Assembly: GCA_963823435.1 (NCBI GenBank) | Contig: CAWGLN010000010.1 | Location: 32,927-96,926, forward strand | Reading direction: 5' to 3' | Length of the DNA stretch: 64,000 bases | Source: CAKZML01 sp963823435 | GTDB taxonomy: Bacteria; Pseudomonadota; Gammaproteobacteria; Steroidobacterales; BM003 | Shown here: positions 28,586 to 38,134 of the stretch, one piece after another | How the letters are laid out: each line of letters opens with the position of its first letter | Numbering within the stretch: the first letter of the stretch is position 1 | The notes under the pieces: generated by a model | What the model saw: the letters and a program-made list of their open reading frames with translations, nothing else | The model's database searches: none | What the model was told of the DNA's origin: nothing | Program-made: the position numbers and the translations under genes

Positions 28586-29003
28586 ACCGCCCCTTGAATT
28601 TTTTAACTTTTTCCGTCGCTTTCGTACTCGGCATGACGGTGTTTTTCAATCCTGCCAACGCAGGTCCTGGCCCAGGACACGACGGAGACGGTGAAAGAGC
28701 ATGCGATGAAGCACACCGATGCGAGCTTACGTGTGTCCCATGCATTCGGACGTGCGCAGCGAAGAGGCGGGCAATTGCCCGTTGTGCGGCATGCACCTGG
28801 TGCAGGTGGAACCACCGCAGGCAACCCAGACGGTGAAAGAGCATGCAATGAAGCACACCGATGCGAGCTACGTGTGTCCCATGCATTCGGAAGTGCGCAG
28901 CGAAGAGGCGGGCAATTGCCCGTTGTGCGGCATGCACCTGGTGCAGGAACAACCGGTACCGTCCCATGATGGCGACCTGGGTGCCGGGGGAGAAAAACAA
29001 TGA
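28582..29003 (+). CDS. Exported protein with two heavy-metal-binding (HMBD) modules, frameshifted
   Basis: After removing one extra C near 28672 and one extra T near 28728, the frame gives 139 residues: a signal peptide (LTFSVAFVLGMTVFF...ANA) followed by two nearly identical modules. Each reads about TVKEHAMKHTDASYVCPMHS, then a run of charged residues, then GNCPLCGMHLVQ. CPMH...CPxCGMH is the heavy-metal-binding domain found at the N-terminus of CusB-like adaptors. The second copy lacks the extra T, which is why I believe the first is an error. The protein probably chelates copper or a similar metal in the periplasm and passes it to the pump. It overlaps cusB by four bases. Confidence 0.7.
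28686..28968 (+). repeat. Tandem duplication encoding the two HMBD modules
   Basis: Two direct copies with a period of 142 bases (141 without the extra T) differ at only a few positions over the first 100 bases. A third, more diverged copy lies at about 29083-29200 inside the adaptor gene. Confidence 0.75.
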
Positions 29004-30337
29004 GCATCAAGATGATTCCTGTTGCGCTGGTGCTTGGCGTGCTGGCCCTGACAGTTGCTTGCGAGAAGACCAGCGCGCCGACCGAGACGGTCAGGGAGCA
29101 CGCGCTCAAGCACACCGACCCCACCTACGTGTGTCCCATGCATCCGGATGTACGCAGTGATGAGCCCGGTTCCTGCCCGATCTGCGGCATGCACCTGGTC
29201 AAGGTGGAGCCGGACCCGGTGGACACTGCCGATATGCAGCAGGTGCAGTACTACCGGCATCCACATAATCCGGCCATCACCTCGCCCACGCCACGCAAGG
29301 ATGAAATGGGTATGGATTTTGTCCCGGTGTATGGCACCCAGGGCAGCCTGGTCACCATCTCACCCAGTGTTGAGCAAAACCTGGGCGTGCGCACGGCGAT
29401 GGTCGTGCGTGGCAGCCTGCAGCGACGGATCGATACCGTGGGGGCGGTGGAATATGACGGTTCCAGCATCACCCACCTGCATACCCGGGTAGAGGGCTGG
29501 ATTGAGAAGACCAGCCTGAAGGCGGTGGGAGACCCGGTACGCAAGGGACAGGTGTTGTTCGAGTTGTATTCGCCCACCCTGGAAACTGCCCAGCAGGAAT
29601 TCCTGACCGCCATGGAGCGTGGCGGTCGCCTGCTGGACGCATCGCGCAGGCGGCTTGCCGCCCTGGGTGTGGACGAGGCCCAGGTGGCGGAGCTGACACG
29701 CACCGGAAAGGCTGCCCCTCGCATTGCCGTGCGCGCGCCGCACGACGGGGTGGTCAAGGACCTGAATGTGCGCGAGGGCATGTACGTAATGCCGGCCATG
29801 GAGTTGGCGGCCCTGGCGGACTTCTCCCGGATGTGGGTGATCGCCGAGGTGTTTCCCCAGCAGGCTGGCTGGTTGTCGGTGGGGTTGCCGGCGCAGATTA
29901 TTGTCTCCGGCGCACCGGGTTTGACGCTGGAGGGCAAGGTCAATTACGTGTACCCGGAAATGGCGGCCCAAACCCGCACCGTGACGGTCAGGATCGAGGT
30001 TTCCAACGCCAGCGCCGATCTGTTGTTTAACCAGTACGTGGACGTTCGCATATTCGCCGCGCCCAGCAGCGATGTGCTGTACGTGCCCAGCGAGGCGGTG
30101 ATGCGTACGGGCAAGGATAACCGGGTGCTGCTGGCTCATAGCGGTGGCCGTTTTGAACCCCGCAGCGTGACTCCGGGTATGCACAGCGACGGGTTCACCG
30201 AGATCGTCAGCGGCTTGCACGAGGGCGACAAGGTGGTTATTTCCGGCCAGTTCCTGCTCGACTCCGAAGCCAGCTTCAAGGCCAGTATGCAACGCATGGG
30301 GGATGAGCCCGAGGCCCGCCCGGAGACGCAGCAATGA
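29000..30337 (+). CDS. RND efflux periplasmic adaptor, CusB-like, with HMBD
   Basis: A 445-residue membrane-fusion protein. It opens with a lipoprotein signal (LALTVAC), then an HMBD module (YVCPMHPDVRSDE, CPICGMHLVK) and a second partly degraded one (YYRHPHNPAIT ... KDEMGMDFVPVYG), followed by the barrel-sandwich and beta-barrel domains of metal-type adaptors. In CusB these N-terminal residues carry Cu(I)/Ag(I). The presence of HMBD and of a matching small HMBD protein upstream favours monovalent copper/silver over zinc/cobalt as the cargo. Start and stop both overlap neighbours by four bases. Confidence 0.9.
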   Translation: MSIKMIPVALVLGVLALTVACEKTSAPTETVREHALKHTDPTYVCPMHPDVRSDEPGSCPICGMHLVKVEPDPVDTADMQQVQYYRHPHNPAITSPTPRKDEMGMDFVPVYGTQGSLVTISPSVEQNLGVRTAMVVRGSLQRRIDTVGAVEYDGSSITHLHTRVEGWIEKTSLKAVGDPVRKGQVLFELYSPTLETAQQEFLTAMERGGRLLDASRRRLAALGVDEAQVAELTRTGKAAPRIAVRAPHDGVVKDLNVREGMYVMPAMELAALADFSRMWVIAEVFPQQAGWLSVGLPAQIIVSGAPGLTLEGKVNYVYPEMAAQTRTVTVRIEVSNASADLLFNQYVDVRIFAAPSSDVLYVPSEAVMRTGKDNRVLLAHSGGRFEPRSVTPGMHSDGFTEIVSGLHEGDKVVISGQFLLDSEASFKASMQRMGDEPEARPETQQ

Positions 30338-33300
30338 TTACCCGCATTATTCAATGGTCCATCGATAACCGGCCGCTGGTGTTGCTGGCTGCAGTGGTGT
30401 TGAGCGTGGCCGGTATCGTGTCCCTGAAAACCACGCCCCTGGATGCTATTCCGGATTTGTCAGATGTGCAGGTGATCATCAAGACCAACTACGCGGGTCA
30501 GTCGCCGCGGGTGGTGGAAGACCAGGTGACCTATCCCCTGGCCACCGCCATGATGGCTGTACCCGGCGCGATAGATGTGCGCGGTTACTCCATGTTTGGC
30601 GACTCCTTTGTTTACGTGATTTTCGAGGACGGGACCGACCTGTACTGGGCGCGCTCCCGGGTGCTGGAGTATTTGAACCAGGTACGCGACCGGCTTGCCC
30701 GATGATGCCAGTCCGGCCCTGGGTCCGGACGCCACCGGTGTGGGCTGGGTGTATGAATATGCGCTGGTGGATCGCACCGGCAAGCATGACCTGTCCCAGC
30801 TACGCAGCCTGCAGGACTGGTTTCTGCGCTTTGAATTGCAGGGTCTGCCCGGGGTATCGGAAGTGGCCACCGTGGGTGGCATGGTGCGCCAGTACCAGGT
30901 GGTGGTGGATCCCCAGGCACTTCGGGCTTACCGCCTGACCCTGGACATGGTGAAGATGGCCATTGTCCGCGGCAACCAGGAGTCCGGCGCCTCGGTGATC
31001 GAGATGGCCGAGGCCGAGTACATGGTGCGCGTGTCGGGTTACCTGAAAAGCGTGGCCGACCTGGAGCAGGTTCCGGTGATGGTATCGGCGGACGGTACAC
31101 CGGTCCTGCTCAAGCACGTGGCCGAGGTGCGCCTGGGTCCGGATATGCGCCGCGGCATTGCGGAACTTGACGGTGAAGGCGAGGTCGTGGGTGGCATCGT
31201 CGTGATGCGCTTTGGTGAGAACGCGATGGCCACTATCCAGAAGGTGAAAGCACGTCTGGAAGAATTGAAAGGCTCCTTGCCCGCAGGCGTGGAGATCGTG
31301 GAAACCTACGATCGCTCGGCGCTGATCGGTCGCGCGGTGTCCACCTTGCAAGGCAAGCTGCTGGAAGAGTTCGCGGTGGTTGCCCTGGTGTGCATTTTGT
31401 TTTTGTTTCACATCCGATCTTCCCTGGTGATCCTGATCAGTCTGCCTATTGGTGTGCTGGTGGCCTTCATCATCATGCGCACCCAGGGCATCAACGCCAA
31501 CATCATGTCCCTGGGCGGCATCGCCATTGCCATCGGCGCGATGGTGGATGGCGCCATCGTGATGGTCGAGAACATGCACAAGCACCTTGAGGGCAAGGAG
31601 CTTGAGGAGGGCGAGCGCTGGAAGGTCGTGGCCCAGGCCTCGGCCGAAGTGGGTCCGGCGATTTTCTATTCGCTGGTCATCATTACCCTGAGTTTTCTGC
31701 CTGTGTTCACCCTGCAAGCCCAGGAGGGCAGGTTGTTCGCGCCCCTGGCCTTCACCAAGACCTATGCCATGGCGGCCGCGGCCGGCCTGGCCGTGACCCT
31801 GGTGCCGGTGCTGATGGGTTACCTGGTGCGTGGGAAAATTCGCGAGGAAATGCAAAACCCGGTGAACCGGTTGATGGTGACCATTTACCGGCCCCTGGTG
31901 CGTTTCGTACTGCGCTTACCCTGGCTGGCAGTGGCCGCCGGAGTCGTGGTGGTGGGGGTGACTCTGTACCCGATGAGCAAGCTGGGCACGGAGTTCATGC
32001 CCGACCTGGACGAGGGCGACTTGCTGTATATGCCCACCACCTATCCGGCCCTGTCTGCCGGCAAGGCCCAGCAATTGCTGCAACAGGTTGATCGCTTGAT
32101 CAAGACGGTCCCCGAGGTGGTGACTGTCTTCGGCAAGGTTGGCAGGGCCGAAACTGCCACCGATCCGGCCCCCATGACCATGATCGAGAGCACCATACAA
32201 CTCAAACCCAGGGACCAGTGGCGACCCGGTATGGACCTGGAGGGATTGAAAAAGGAACTGGATGAGAAAATACGCTTCCCCGGGGTGACCAATTCCTGGG
32301 TCATGCCGATCAAGACGCGTATCGACATGCTGGCCACCGGTATCAAGACCCCGGTCGGGATCAAGATTGCCGGCGCCGATCTGGAGATTATCGAGTCCAT
32401 CGGCAAGCAGGTTGAGCAGGCCCTGCAAAACGTGCCGGGCACCTTGTCGGTGTATGCCGATAGGGCCGCCGGGGGGCGTTATATCCAGGTGGATATCGAT
32501 CGCACCGCTGCTGCTCGCTACGGCCTCAATATTGCCGACCTGCAGGAGATTATGCGCACCGCGGTGGGCGGGATGAATATTTCCGAGACGGTCGAGGGAC
32601 TGGAGCGCTACCCGGTGAACCTGCGTTACCCGATCGACTACCGTGATTCCCCGGAGGCCCTGTCCTTGATGCCCATCGTCACTCCCTCGGGCGCCACCCT
32701 GGCCCTGGGCGAGGTGGCCAGGGTCCACGTGGTAGACGGTCCGCCCATGATCAAGAGCGAAAATGCACGACCCAATGGCTGGGTGTTCGTGGACATCAAG
32801 GGTGTTGACCTGGGTTCCTATGTGGCCAATGCGAGGCAGGTGGTGGCCGAGCACGTGTCATTGCCACCTGGCTACTCGCTGGGTTGGTCGGGACAATTCC
32901 AGTACATGGAGCGGGCCAATGAGCGATTGCGCCTGGTGGTGCCGGTCACCCTGGTCATCATCGTGCTGATGCTGTACCTGAATTTCCGCCGCTTCCGGGA
33001 GGTGGCCATGATCCTGGTGACCCTGCCGATGGGGCTGGTGGGTGGTGTCTGGTTGCTGTACCTGCTGAACTACAACCTGTCGGTGGCCGTGGGGGTGGGC
33101 TTTATCGCCCTGGCCGGGGTCGGGGTGGAGATGGGTGTGGTGCTGCTGGTGTACCTGAACCATGCCCTTGCGCGGCACCGGGCCGAGGCCCTGCGCCAGG
33201 AGCGGCCCTTCAACCTGGCGGACCTGCGCGCCACCGTGATCGAGGGCGCCTTGATGCGTTTACGCCCGATCATGATGACAGTGGCAACCATTATCGTGGG

Positions 33301-33466
33301 TCTGCTGCCGGTGATGTTCGGGGGCGGTACCGGTGCCGAAGTGATGCAGAGGATTGCCGCGCCCATGGTGGGTGGCATGGCCAGCACCCTGGGTCTCACG
33401 ATGCTCGTGCTGCCGGCCTTGTTCTTCCTGGTACAGCGACGCGGTCTGGCCGAGCCGACCAGGTGA
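30334..33466 (+). CDS. Heavy-metal RND efflux pump, CusA/CzcA-like, one frameshift
   Basis: About 1043 residues across one break: one extra T near 30695 separates EYLNQVRDRL from PDDASPALGPDATGVGWVYE. The rest matches heavy-metal RND transporters: N-terminal MITRIIQWSIDNRPLV, LDAIPDLSDVQVIIKT, AIGAMVDGAIVMVEN in the fourth transmembrane segment, and GTEFMPDLDEGDLLYMPTTYP. It should form the inner-membrane proton-driven part of the tripartite pump with the preceding adaptor and outer-membrane channel. I cannot fix Cu(I)/Ag(I) versus divalent specificity from sequence alone; context favours copper. Repeats of the GGGGACAG family begin 11 bases after the stop. Confidence 0.92.
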
Positions 33467-33476
33467 GAGGCACCGT

Positions 33477-33590
33477 CGGGGGACAGCAACCCTAACTGGC
33501 GGTTTCAATTAGGGGGACAGCAACCGTAACTCCCGTCAATCATGGGGACAGTAACCCTAACTCCCTGGAGTTACGGGTTGCTGTCCCCAT
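33477..33590. repeat. Cluster of GGGGACAG(C/T)AACC repeats with imperfect hairpin
   Basis: Three plus-oriented copies (about 33478, 33512, 33544) and one inverted copy (about 33575-33588). The last two form an imperfect palindrome from ATGGGGACAGTAACCC to GGGTTGCTGTCCCCAT. The region lies between the RND pump and the ferredoxin gene; nothing else is seen up to 33700. Confidence 0.8.
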
Positions 33591-33701
33591 AGCTAGTCCC
33601 TGCCTTGTGCAGGTTTCAGGTATTTTTTGGAGCCCCACCATGCTCGCCTCGTTTAGAATGTCCGTACTGACGGCATGTCGTGAGACGCAAGGGACGGACA
33701 G

Positions 33702-34016
33702 ATGGCCAAAATCCAGGTTAAGGACAGGAAGGGAAAACGGGTCGAGGTATTGGCATTGGCAGGCAGTCCGCTGATGTACAGCCTGCGCAATATCGATAAC
33801 GGGGTGGATGCCATCTGCGGGGGGCTGTGTTCCTGCGGCACCTGCCACGTGTATATCGCCCACGACTGGGTTGGCCGCCTGCCGCCACCGGCCGAGGATG
33901 AGGCGGAGCTGCTGGAGGAGCTGGAAAACACCCGGGAGGGCTCCCGCCTGAGTTGCCAGATTCGTTTTACCGAGGAACTGGACGGTCTGGAACTGGAAAT
34001 CGCCCCGGAAGAATAG
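33702..34016 (+). CDS. 2Fe-2S ferredoxin, adrenodoxin-like
   Basis: A 104-residue small electron carrier. The cluster ligands fit the vertebrate/ISC-type pattern: C39, C45 and C48 in ICGGLCSCGTCH, with an extra C43, and C85 in SRLSCQIR. The fold order MAKIQVKDRKGKRVEVLA ... IDNGVDAICGG is typical. It is not beside isc genes, so the partner is unknown; oxygenase or P450-type partners are common for such ferredoxins. A 56-base perfect palindrome begins four bases after the stop. Confidence 0.9.
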   Translation: MAKIQVKDRKGKRVEVLALAGSPLMYSLRNIDNGVDAICGGLCSCGTCHVYIAHDWVGRLPPPAEDEAELLEELENTREGSRLSCQIRFTEELDGLELEIAPEE

Positions 34017-34020
34017 ACAA

Positions 34021-34076
34021 AATTAGGGGGACAGTAACCCTAACTCCCGGGAGTTAGGGTTACTGTCCCCCTAATT
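34021..34076. repeat. 56-base perfect palindrome made of two inverted GGGGACAG units
   Basis: The two 28-base halves (AATTAGGGGGACAGTAACCC... and its exact complement) meet with no spacer at CCC/GGG. It could form a cruciform or, in RNA, a 28-base-pair hairpin. A further inverted single copy lies at about 34090-34109. Confidence 0.95.
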
Positions 34077-34268
34077 CTTCTCCTAATTACGGTTACTGTC
34101 CCCCTAATTGCTCGCGCAATTGTCGTCCCCGAAGCCGGGTTTTTCTTGTCGATTGGGCTCCACCGCGGCGCAAGACCTTGGTATACTGCCGCGTTCGAGA
34201 GCCTGGACGTATGAGAGGCAACTGCCTGAAACGGCGACTTAGCGTAACCCGCCGATGCTGGCTTCGGC

Positions 34269-34353
34269 GCGAAAGTGGCGGAACTGGTAGACGCGCAGGA
34301 TTTAGGTTCCTGTGGGGTAACCCGTGAGAGTTCGAGTCTCTCCTTTCGCACCA
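34269..34353 (+). tRNA. tRNA-Leu (TAG)
   Basis: An 85-base class II tRNA with acceptor GCGAAAG/CTTTCGC, anticodon loop TTTAGGT (TAG) between CAGGA/TCCTG, a variable arm, T-loop AGTTCGAGTCT and encoded ACCA. It precedes tig, as in related genomes. Confidence 0.97.
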
Positions 34354-34423
34354 TCTAGTGATTTTGCTTTCATGTGGTGTGCCAGCGTGATGGCGCATCA
34401 CGGTTTTATATCGAGGACTTAGA

Positions 34424-35722
34424 ATGCAGGTTTCAGTTGAATCCACCAGTGGTCTGGGACGTAAATTAACGGTGCAGGTACCTGCCGCGGAGATCGATTC
34501 CGAGGTGGAGTCGCGCCTCAAGCGTATCGGGCGCACCGCCAAGATCAAGGGCTTCCGGCCCGGCAAGGTGCCGATGAAGGTGCTGCGTCAGCATTATGGC
34601 GCGCAGGCTCACCAGGAAGTGGTCGGGGAAGTGGTGCAGTCCAGCTACAACGCCGCCCTGAACCAGGAAAAACTCAATCCCGCAGGCAACCCGAAGATTC
34701 AGCCGGGCCGTATCGAGGCGGGCAAGGACCTGGAGTACGTGGCGACCTTCGAGGTCTACCCGGAAGTGGTGTTCGAATCCATGGACAAGCTCAAGGTCGA
34801 GCGTCCGGTGGCGGAAATCGTCGAACAGGACGTCACCGACATGATCGAAAAACTGCGCAAGCAGCGCAGTGAGTGGGACGTGGTCGAGCGTGCAGCGGCC
34901 GATGAAGATCGGGTTACCGTGGATTTCGACGGCAAGCTGGATGGCGAGTCTTTCGACGGCGGCAAGGCCGAGAATTATACGGTCGTGCTGGGCGAGGGCC
35001 GCATGCTGGCTGACTTCGAGGAAGGCATCAAGGGTCTGAAGGCTGGCGAGAAGCGCGACATCACGGTCCAGTTCCCCGAGGACTACCAGGCCGAAAATCT
35101 GAAGGGCAAGGCCGCGGTGTTTGCCATCAGCGTAAGCAAGGTGGAACAGAGCCGCCTGCCCGAAGTGGACGATGAGTTCGTCAAGGCATTTGGCATTGCC
35201 GAAGGTGGTGTCGAGGCGTTTATGGCCGAGGTTCGTGGCAACATGGCGCGCGAACTGGAGCAGGCGGTCAGGCTGCAGATGAAGGAAGCCCTGATGAATC
35301 GCCTGGTTGAGCTCAACCCGATCGAGGTGCCCTCGGCCCTGGTCGACTCCGAAATACACAGCCTGCAGCACGATGCCGGCCGTCGCATGGGCATCTCGGA
35401 TCACGACAAGCTGCCGCCGCGCGGTGTGTTTGAAGATACCGCGCGCAAGCGCGTGACCATCGGTCTGTTGATCGCCGAGCTTATCCGCCAGAACAAGCTG
35501 GAGCTGGACGCGGCCAGGGTGACGCAGAAGCTGGAAGAGCTGACGCATGACTACGATGACGCCGAGAACATGATCAAGATGTATCGCAGCAATGCCAAGG
35601 CCATGGGCCAGGTGCAGAACATGGTCATGGAAGAGCAGGTGGTGGACTGGTTGCTGGAGCGGGCCAGCGTGACTGACAAACAGACCACTTTTAAGGAATT
35701 GATGAAGCTGGATGCTGAGTAA
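34424..35722 (+). CDS. tig: Trigger factor
   Basis: A 432-residue ribosome-associated chaperone and prolyl isomerase. The ribosome-docking signature is IKGFRPGKVPMKVL (the FRxGxxP loop), followed by the FKBP-type isomerase domain (DRVTVDFDGKLDGESFDGG) and the long helical C-terminal chaperone arms. Start MQVSVESTSGLGRKL is typical and follows a GAGGA ribosome site. It leads the tig-clpP-clpX-lon run, placing nascent-chain folding next to protein turnover. Confidence 0.97.
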   Translation: MQVSVESTSGLGRKLTVQVPAAEIDSEVESRLKRIGRTAKIKGFRPGKVPMKVLRQHYGAQAHQEVVGEVVQSSYNAALNQEKLNPAGNPKIQPGRIEAGKDLEYVATFEVYPEVVFESMDKLKVERPVAEIVEQDVTDMIEKLRKQRSEWDVVERAAADEDRVTVDFDGKLDGESFDGGKAENYTVVLGEGRMLADFEEGIKGLKAGEKRDITVQFPEDYQAENLKGKAAVFAISVSKVEQSRLPEVDDEFVKAFGIAEGGVEAFMAEVRGNMARELEQAVRLQMKEALMNRLVELNPIEVPSALVDSEIHSLQHDAGRRMGISDHDKLPPRGVFEDTARKRVTIGLLIAELIRQNKLELDAARVTQKLEELTHDYDDAENMIKMYRSNAKAMGQVQNMVMEEQVVDWLLERASVTDKQTTFKELMKLDAE

Positions 35723-35912
35723 GGGTCTGGCAGGGAATACGATCGTTCGGATCAGTGCATGAGCCTGCATTGTGTGTCGGAATATCCGCCTATTGCGTTG
35801 CGGTCCTCGCAGCGGGGCGCATTTCCACACCATTTCGGGTGTTACGCACAGATTGCACCCGACATTTTCGCTTACAATCTACCTGGTTCAGAATAAATGT
35901 GAGGCTCACTGA

Positions 35913-36530
35913 ATGGACATAACGGCACAGACCCTGGTTCCCATGGTGGTCGAGCAGACCGCGCGTGGCGAGCGCTCCTACGATATCTTCTCGCGTCTGC
36001 TGAAAGAGCGGGTGGTCTTCCTGGTCGGCCAGGTCGAGGACCATGTGTGCAACCTGGTGGTTGCCCAGTTGCTGTTCCTCGAGTCGGAAAACCCCGACAA
36101 GGATATCCACCTGTATATCAACTCGCCCGGCGGGTCTGTCAGCGCCGGGCTGTCGGTTTATGACACCATGCAATACATCCGGCCTGAGGTGAGTACCATC
36201 TGCGTGGGCCAGGCCGCCAGCATGGGTGCGGTACTGCTGGCCGGCGGCCAGAAGGGCAAGCGTTATGCATTGCCGCACTCGCGCTCCATGATTCACCAGC
36301 CCATGGGCGGCTACCAGGGCCAGGCGTCGGATATTGATATCCACGCCAAGGAAGTGCTGAAGGTGCGCGACCAGCTAAATCGCGTCCTGGCCAGCCATAC
36401 CGGCCAGCCAATCAGCAAGATCGAGACCGACACCGATCGGGATCGCTTCATGAGCGCCGCCGAGGCAGTTGAGTACGGACTCATCGATCACGTGCTTGAA
36501 AAGCGCCTGGTGCCTCCCGTATCTGAGTAA
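35913..36530 (+). CDS. clpP: ATP-dependent Clp protease proteolytic subunit
   Basis: A 205-residue serine protease forming the double-heptamer chamber used by ClpX and ClpA. Catalytic S103 sits in GQAASMGAVL and H128 in MIHQPMGG. The N-terminus (MDITAQTLVPMVVEQTARGERSYDIFSRLLKERVVFL) is standard. The 190 bases between tig and clpP contain a diverged copy of the MITE-like right end (GAATAAATGTGAGGCTCAC) just before the start, but no gene. Confidence 0.97.
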   Translation: MDITAQTLVPMVVEQTARGERSYDIFSRLLKERVVFLVGQVEDHVCNLVVAQLLFLESENPDKDIHLYINSPGGSVSAGLSVYDTMQYIRPEVSTICVGQAASMGAVLLAGGQKGKRYALPHSRSMIHQPMGGYQGQASDIDIHAKEVLKVRDQLNRVLASHTGQPISKIETDTDRDRFMSAAEAVEYGLIDHVLEKRLVPPVSE

Positions 36531-36591
36531 AAATTTTATATAAAACAAAGAGATATTGACATAATGGTGTAATCGCACCATGCTTATTTCT

Positions 36592-36621
36592 TTGCATGTG
36601 ACAGTCCCGGCGTGATATATA
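36592..36621 (+). promoter_or_regulatory. Possible promoter of clpX
   Basis: TTGCAT and TATATA are spaced 18 bases apart in an AT-rich gap, about 50 bases before the clpX ATG. Another TTGACA lies at 36556 without a good -10 partner. Tentative. Confidence 0.3.
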
Positions 36622-36670
36622 AACGTTGACCCTGGAACATGGTTCGAAAGTCGACTACTTGAGGATTCCA

Positions 36671-37981
36671 ATGACTGGCGACACGCGAGGCAAATCGGAC
36701 GACGGCAAGCTGCTTTATTGCTCCTTCTGCGGCAAGAGCCAGCATGAAGTGCGTAAGCTCATTGCGGGTCCCTCGGTGTTCATCTGCGACGAGTGCGTGG
36801 AGCTTTGCAACGACATCATCCGGGAAGAACTCGACGAGCGTTCCGAGGGTGGCAACGACCAGTTGCCCAAGCCGCACGAAATCAATGCGGTGCTTGACGA
36901 ATACGTGATTGGCCAGAAGAAGGCCAAGAAGATTCTCTCCGTGGCGGTGTACAACCACTACAAGCGTCTGGAGAACAAGGGCTCCGAGAAGTACAAGGAC
37001 CAGGTCGAGCTGTCCAAGAGCAACATCCTGCTGATTGGGCCCACCGGCTGTGGCAAGACCTTGCTGGCCGAGACCCTGGCGCGTCTGTTGAACGTGCCCT
37101 TCACCATTGCCGATGCCACCACCCTCACCGAGGCGGGCTACGTGGGTGAGGATGTCGAGAACATTATCCAGAAGCTGTTGCAGAAGTGCGATTACGATGT
37201 GGAGAAGGCCCAGACCGGCATTGTCTACATCGATGAGATCGACAAGATCTCTCGCAAGTCAGACAATCCCTCGATTACCCGGGACGTCTCGGGAGAGGGC
37301 GTACAGCAGGCCCTGTTGAAGTTGATCGAGGGCACCGTGGCCTCGGTGCCGCCCCAGGGTGGACGCAAGCATCCGCAGCAGGAATTCCTGCAGGTGGACA
37401 CCTCCAATATCCTGTTTATTTGTGGCGGCGCATTCGCCGGCCTCGAAAAAATCATTGCCAGTCGCTCGACCAAGGGCGGCATCGGTTTCGTGGCGGAGGT
37501 CAAGAGCCCCGAGACCAGCCTGAACGTGGGTGAATTGTTCCACGATGTAGAGCCCGAGGACCTGGTCAAGTACGGTCTGATACCGGAGTTCGTGGGTCGT
37601 CTGCCCGTGGTGGCCACCCTGGAAGAGCTGGATCAGGACGCCCTGGTGAGTATCCTGGTTGAGCCCAAGAACGCGCTGACCAAGCAGTACAAGCGTCTGT
37701 TCGAAATGGAAGGCGTGGAGCTGGATTTCCGGGAAGAGGCCCTCAGGGCGGTAGCCAAGAAGGCCATGGCGCGCAAGACCGGTGCCCGTGGTCTGCGCAC
37801 TATCCTGGAAAATGTGCTGCTGGACACGATGTACGACCTGCCGTCCTCGACTGGCGCCACCAAGGTGGTCGTGGACGAGGCGGTGGTTGAAGGCGACACC
37901 ACGCCTTACGTGATATACGAATCAGAGGGTAGCGATGTGGACGTTGTTGAGAAACAGCGGCCCGCCGGTTCTGCTTCCTGA
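36671..37981 (+). CDS. clpX: ATP-dependent Clp protease ATP-binding subunit ClpX
   Basis: A 436-residue AAA+ unfoldase that feeds substrates to ClpP. The N-terminal zinc-binding domain has C17, C20, C39 and C42 (YCSFCGKS, FICDECVELC). The ATPase shows Walker A GPTGCGKTLLAE, Walker B IVYIDEIDKI and the pore loop GYVGEDVE. The ATG at 36671 has GAGG six bases upstream and gives the usual MTGD start; the longer open frame has no similarity. It follows clpP by 140 bases. Confidence 0.97.
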   Translation: MTGDTRGKSDDGKLLYCSFCGKSQHEVRKLIAGPSVFICDECVELCNDIIREELDERSEGGNDQLPKPHEINAVLDEYVIGQKKAKKILSVAVYNHYKRLENKGSEKYKDQVELSKSNILLIGPTGCGKTLLAETLARLLNVPFTIADATTLTEAGYVGEDVENIIQKLLQKCDYDVEKAQTGIVYIDEIDKISRKSDNPSITRDVSGEGVQQALLKLIEGTVASVPPQGGRKHPQQEFLQVDTSNILFICGGAFAGLEKIIASRSTKGGIGFVAEVKSPETSLNVGELFHDVEPEDLVKYGLIPEFVGRLPVVATLEELDQDALVSILVEPKNALTKQYKRLFEMEGVELDFREEALRAVAKKAMARKTGARGLRTILENVLLDTMYDLPSSTGATKVVVDEAVVEGDTTPYVIYESEGSDVDVVEKQRPAGSAS

Positions 37982-38054
37982 CAGGGCATAAGCCGGTCCG
38001 CCACCCCGGGGCGGCAGTTCAGCCGCAGGGGAACAGCAGGAGATATCCGGCGTG

Positions 38055-38082
38055 ATTGAATTCTCTCCCTTAGCCCCCATAT
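38055..38082 (+). promoter_or_regulatory. Sigma-32-like heat-shock promoter upstream of lon
   Basis: ATTGAA and CCCCATAT are separated by 14 bases, close to the known sigma-32 pattern CTTGAA-N13-15-CCCCATNT. It lies about 50 bases before the lon start, where a heat-shock promoter is expected from other proteobacteria. Confidence 0.6.
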
Positions 38083-38134
38083 CTAGCACCAGTTGGTAAT
38101 AGAGTCTGGTAATCACCGGGCCATGAGGTGAAGC

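Noticed and set aside
30690..30710. Programmed frameshift in the RND pump gene
   Set aside because: No slippery heptamer plus structure; a single extra T explains it, as at many other sites in the window.
34466..35833. 455-codon open frame on the minus strand opposite tig
   Set aside because: It runs across the real tig gene, has no recognisable domain, and such long antisense frames are common opposite GC-rich genes.
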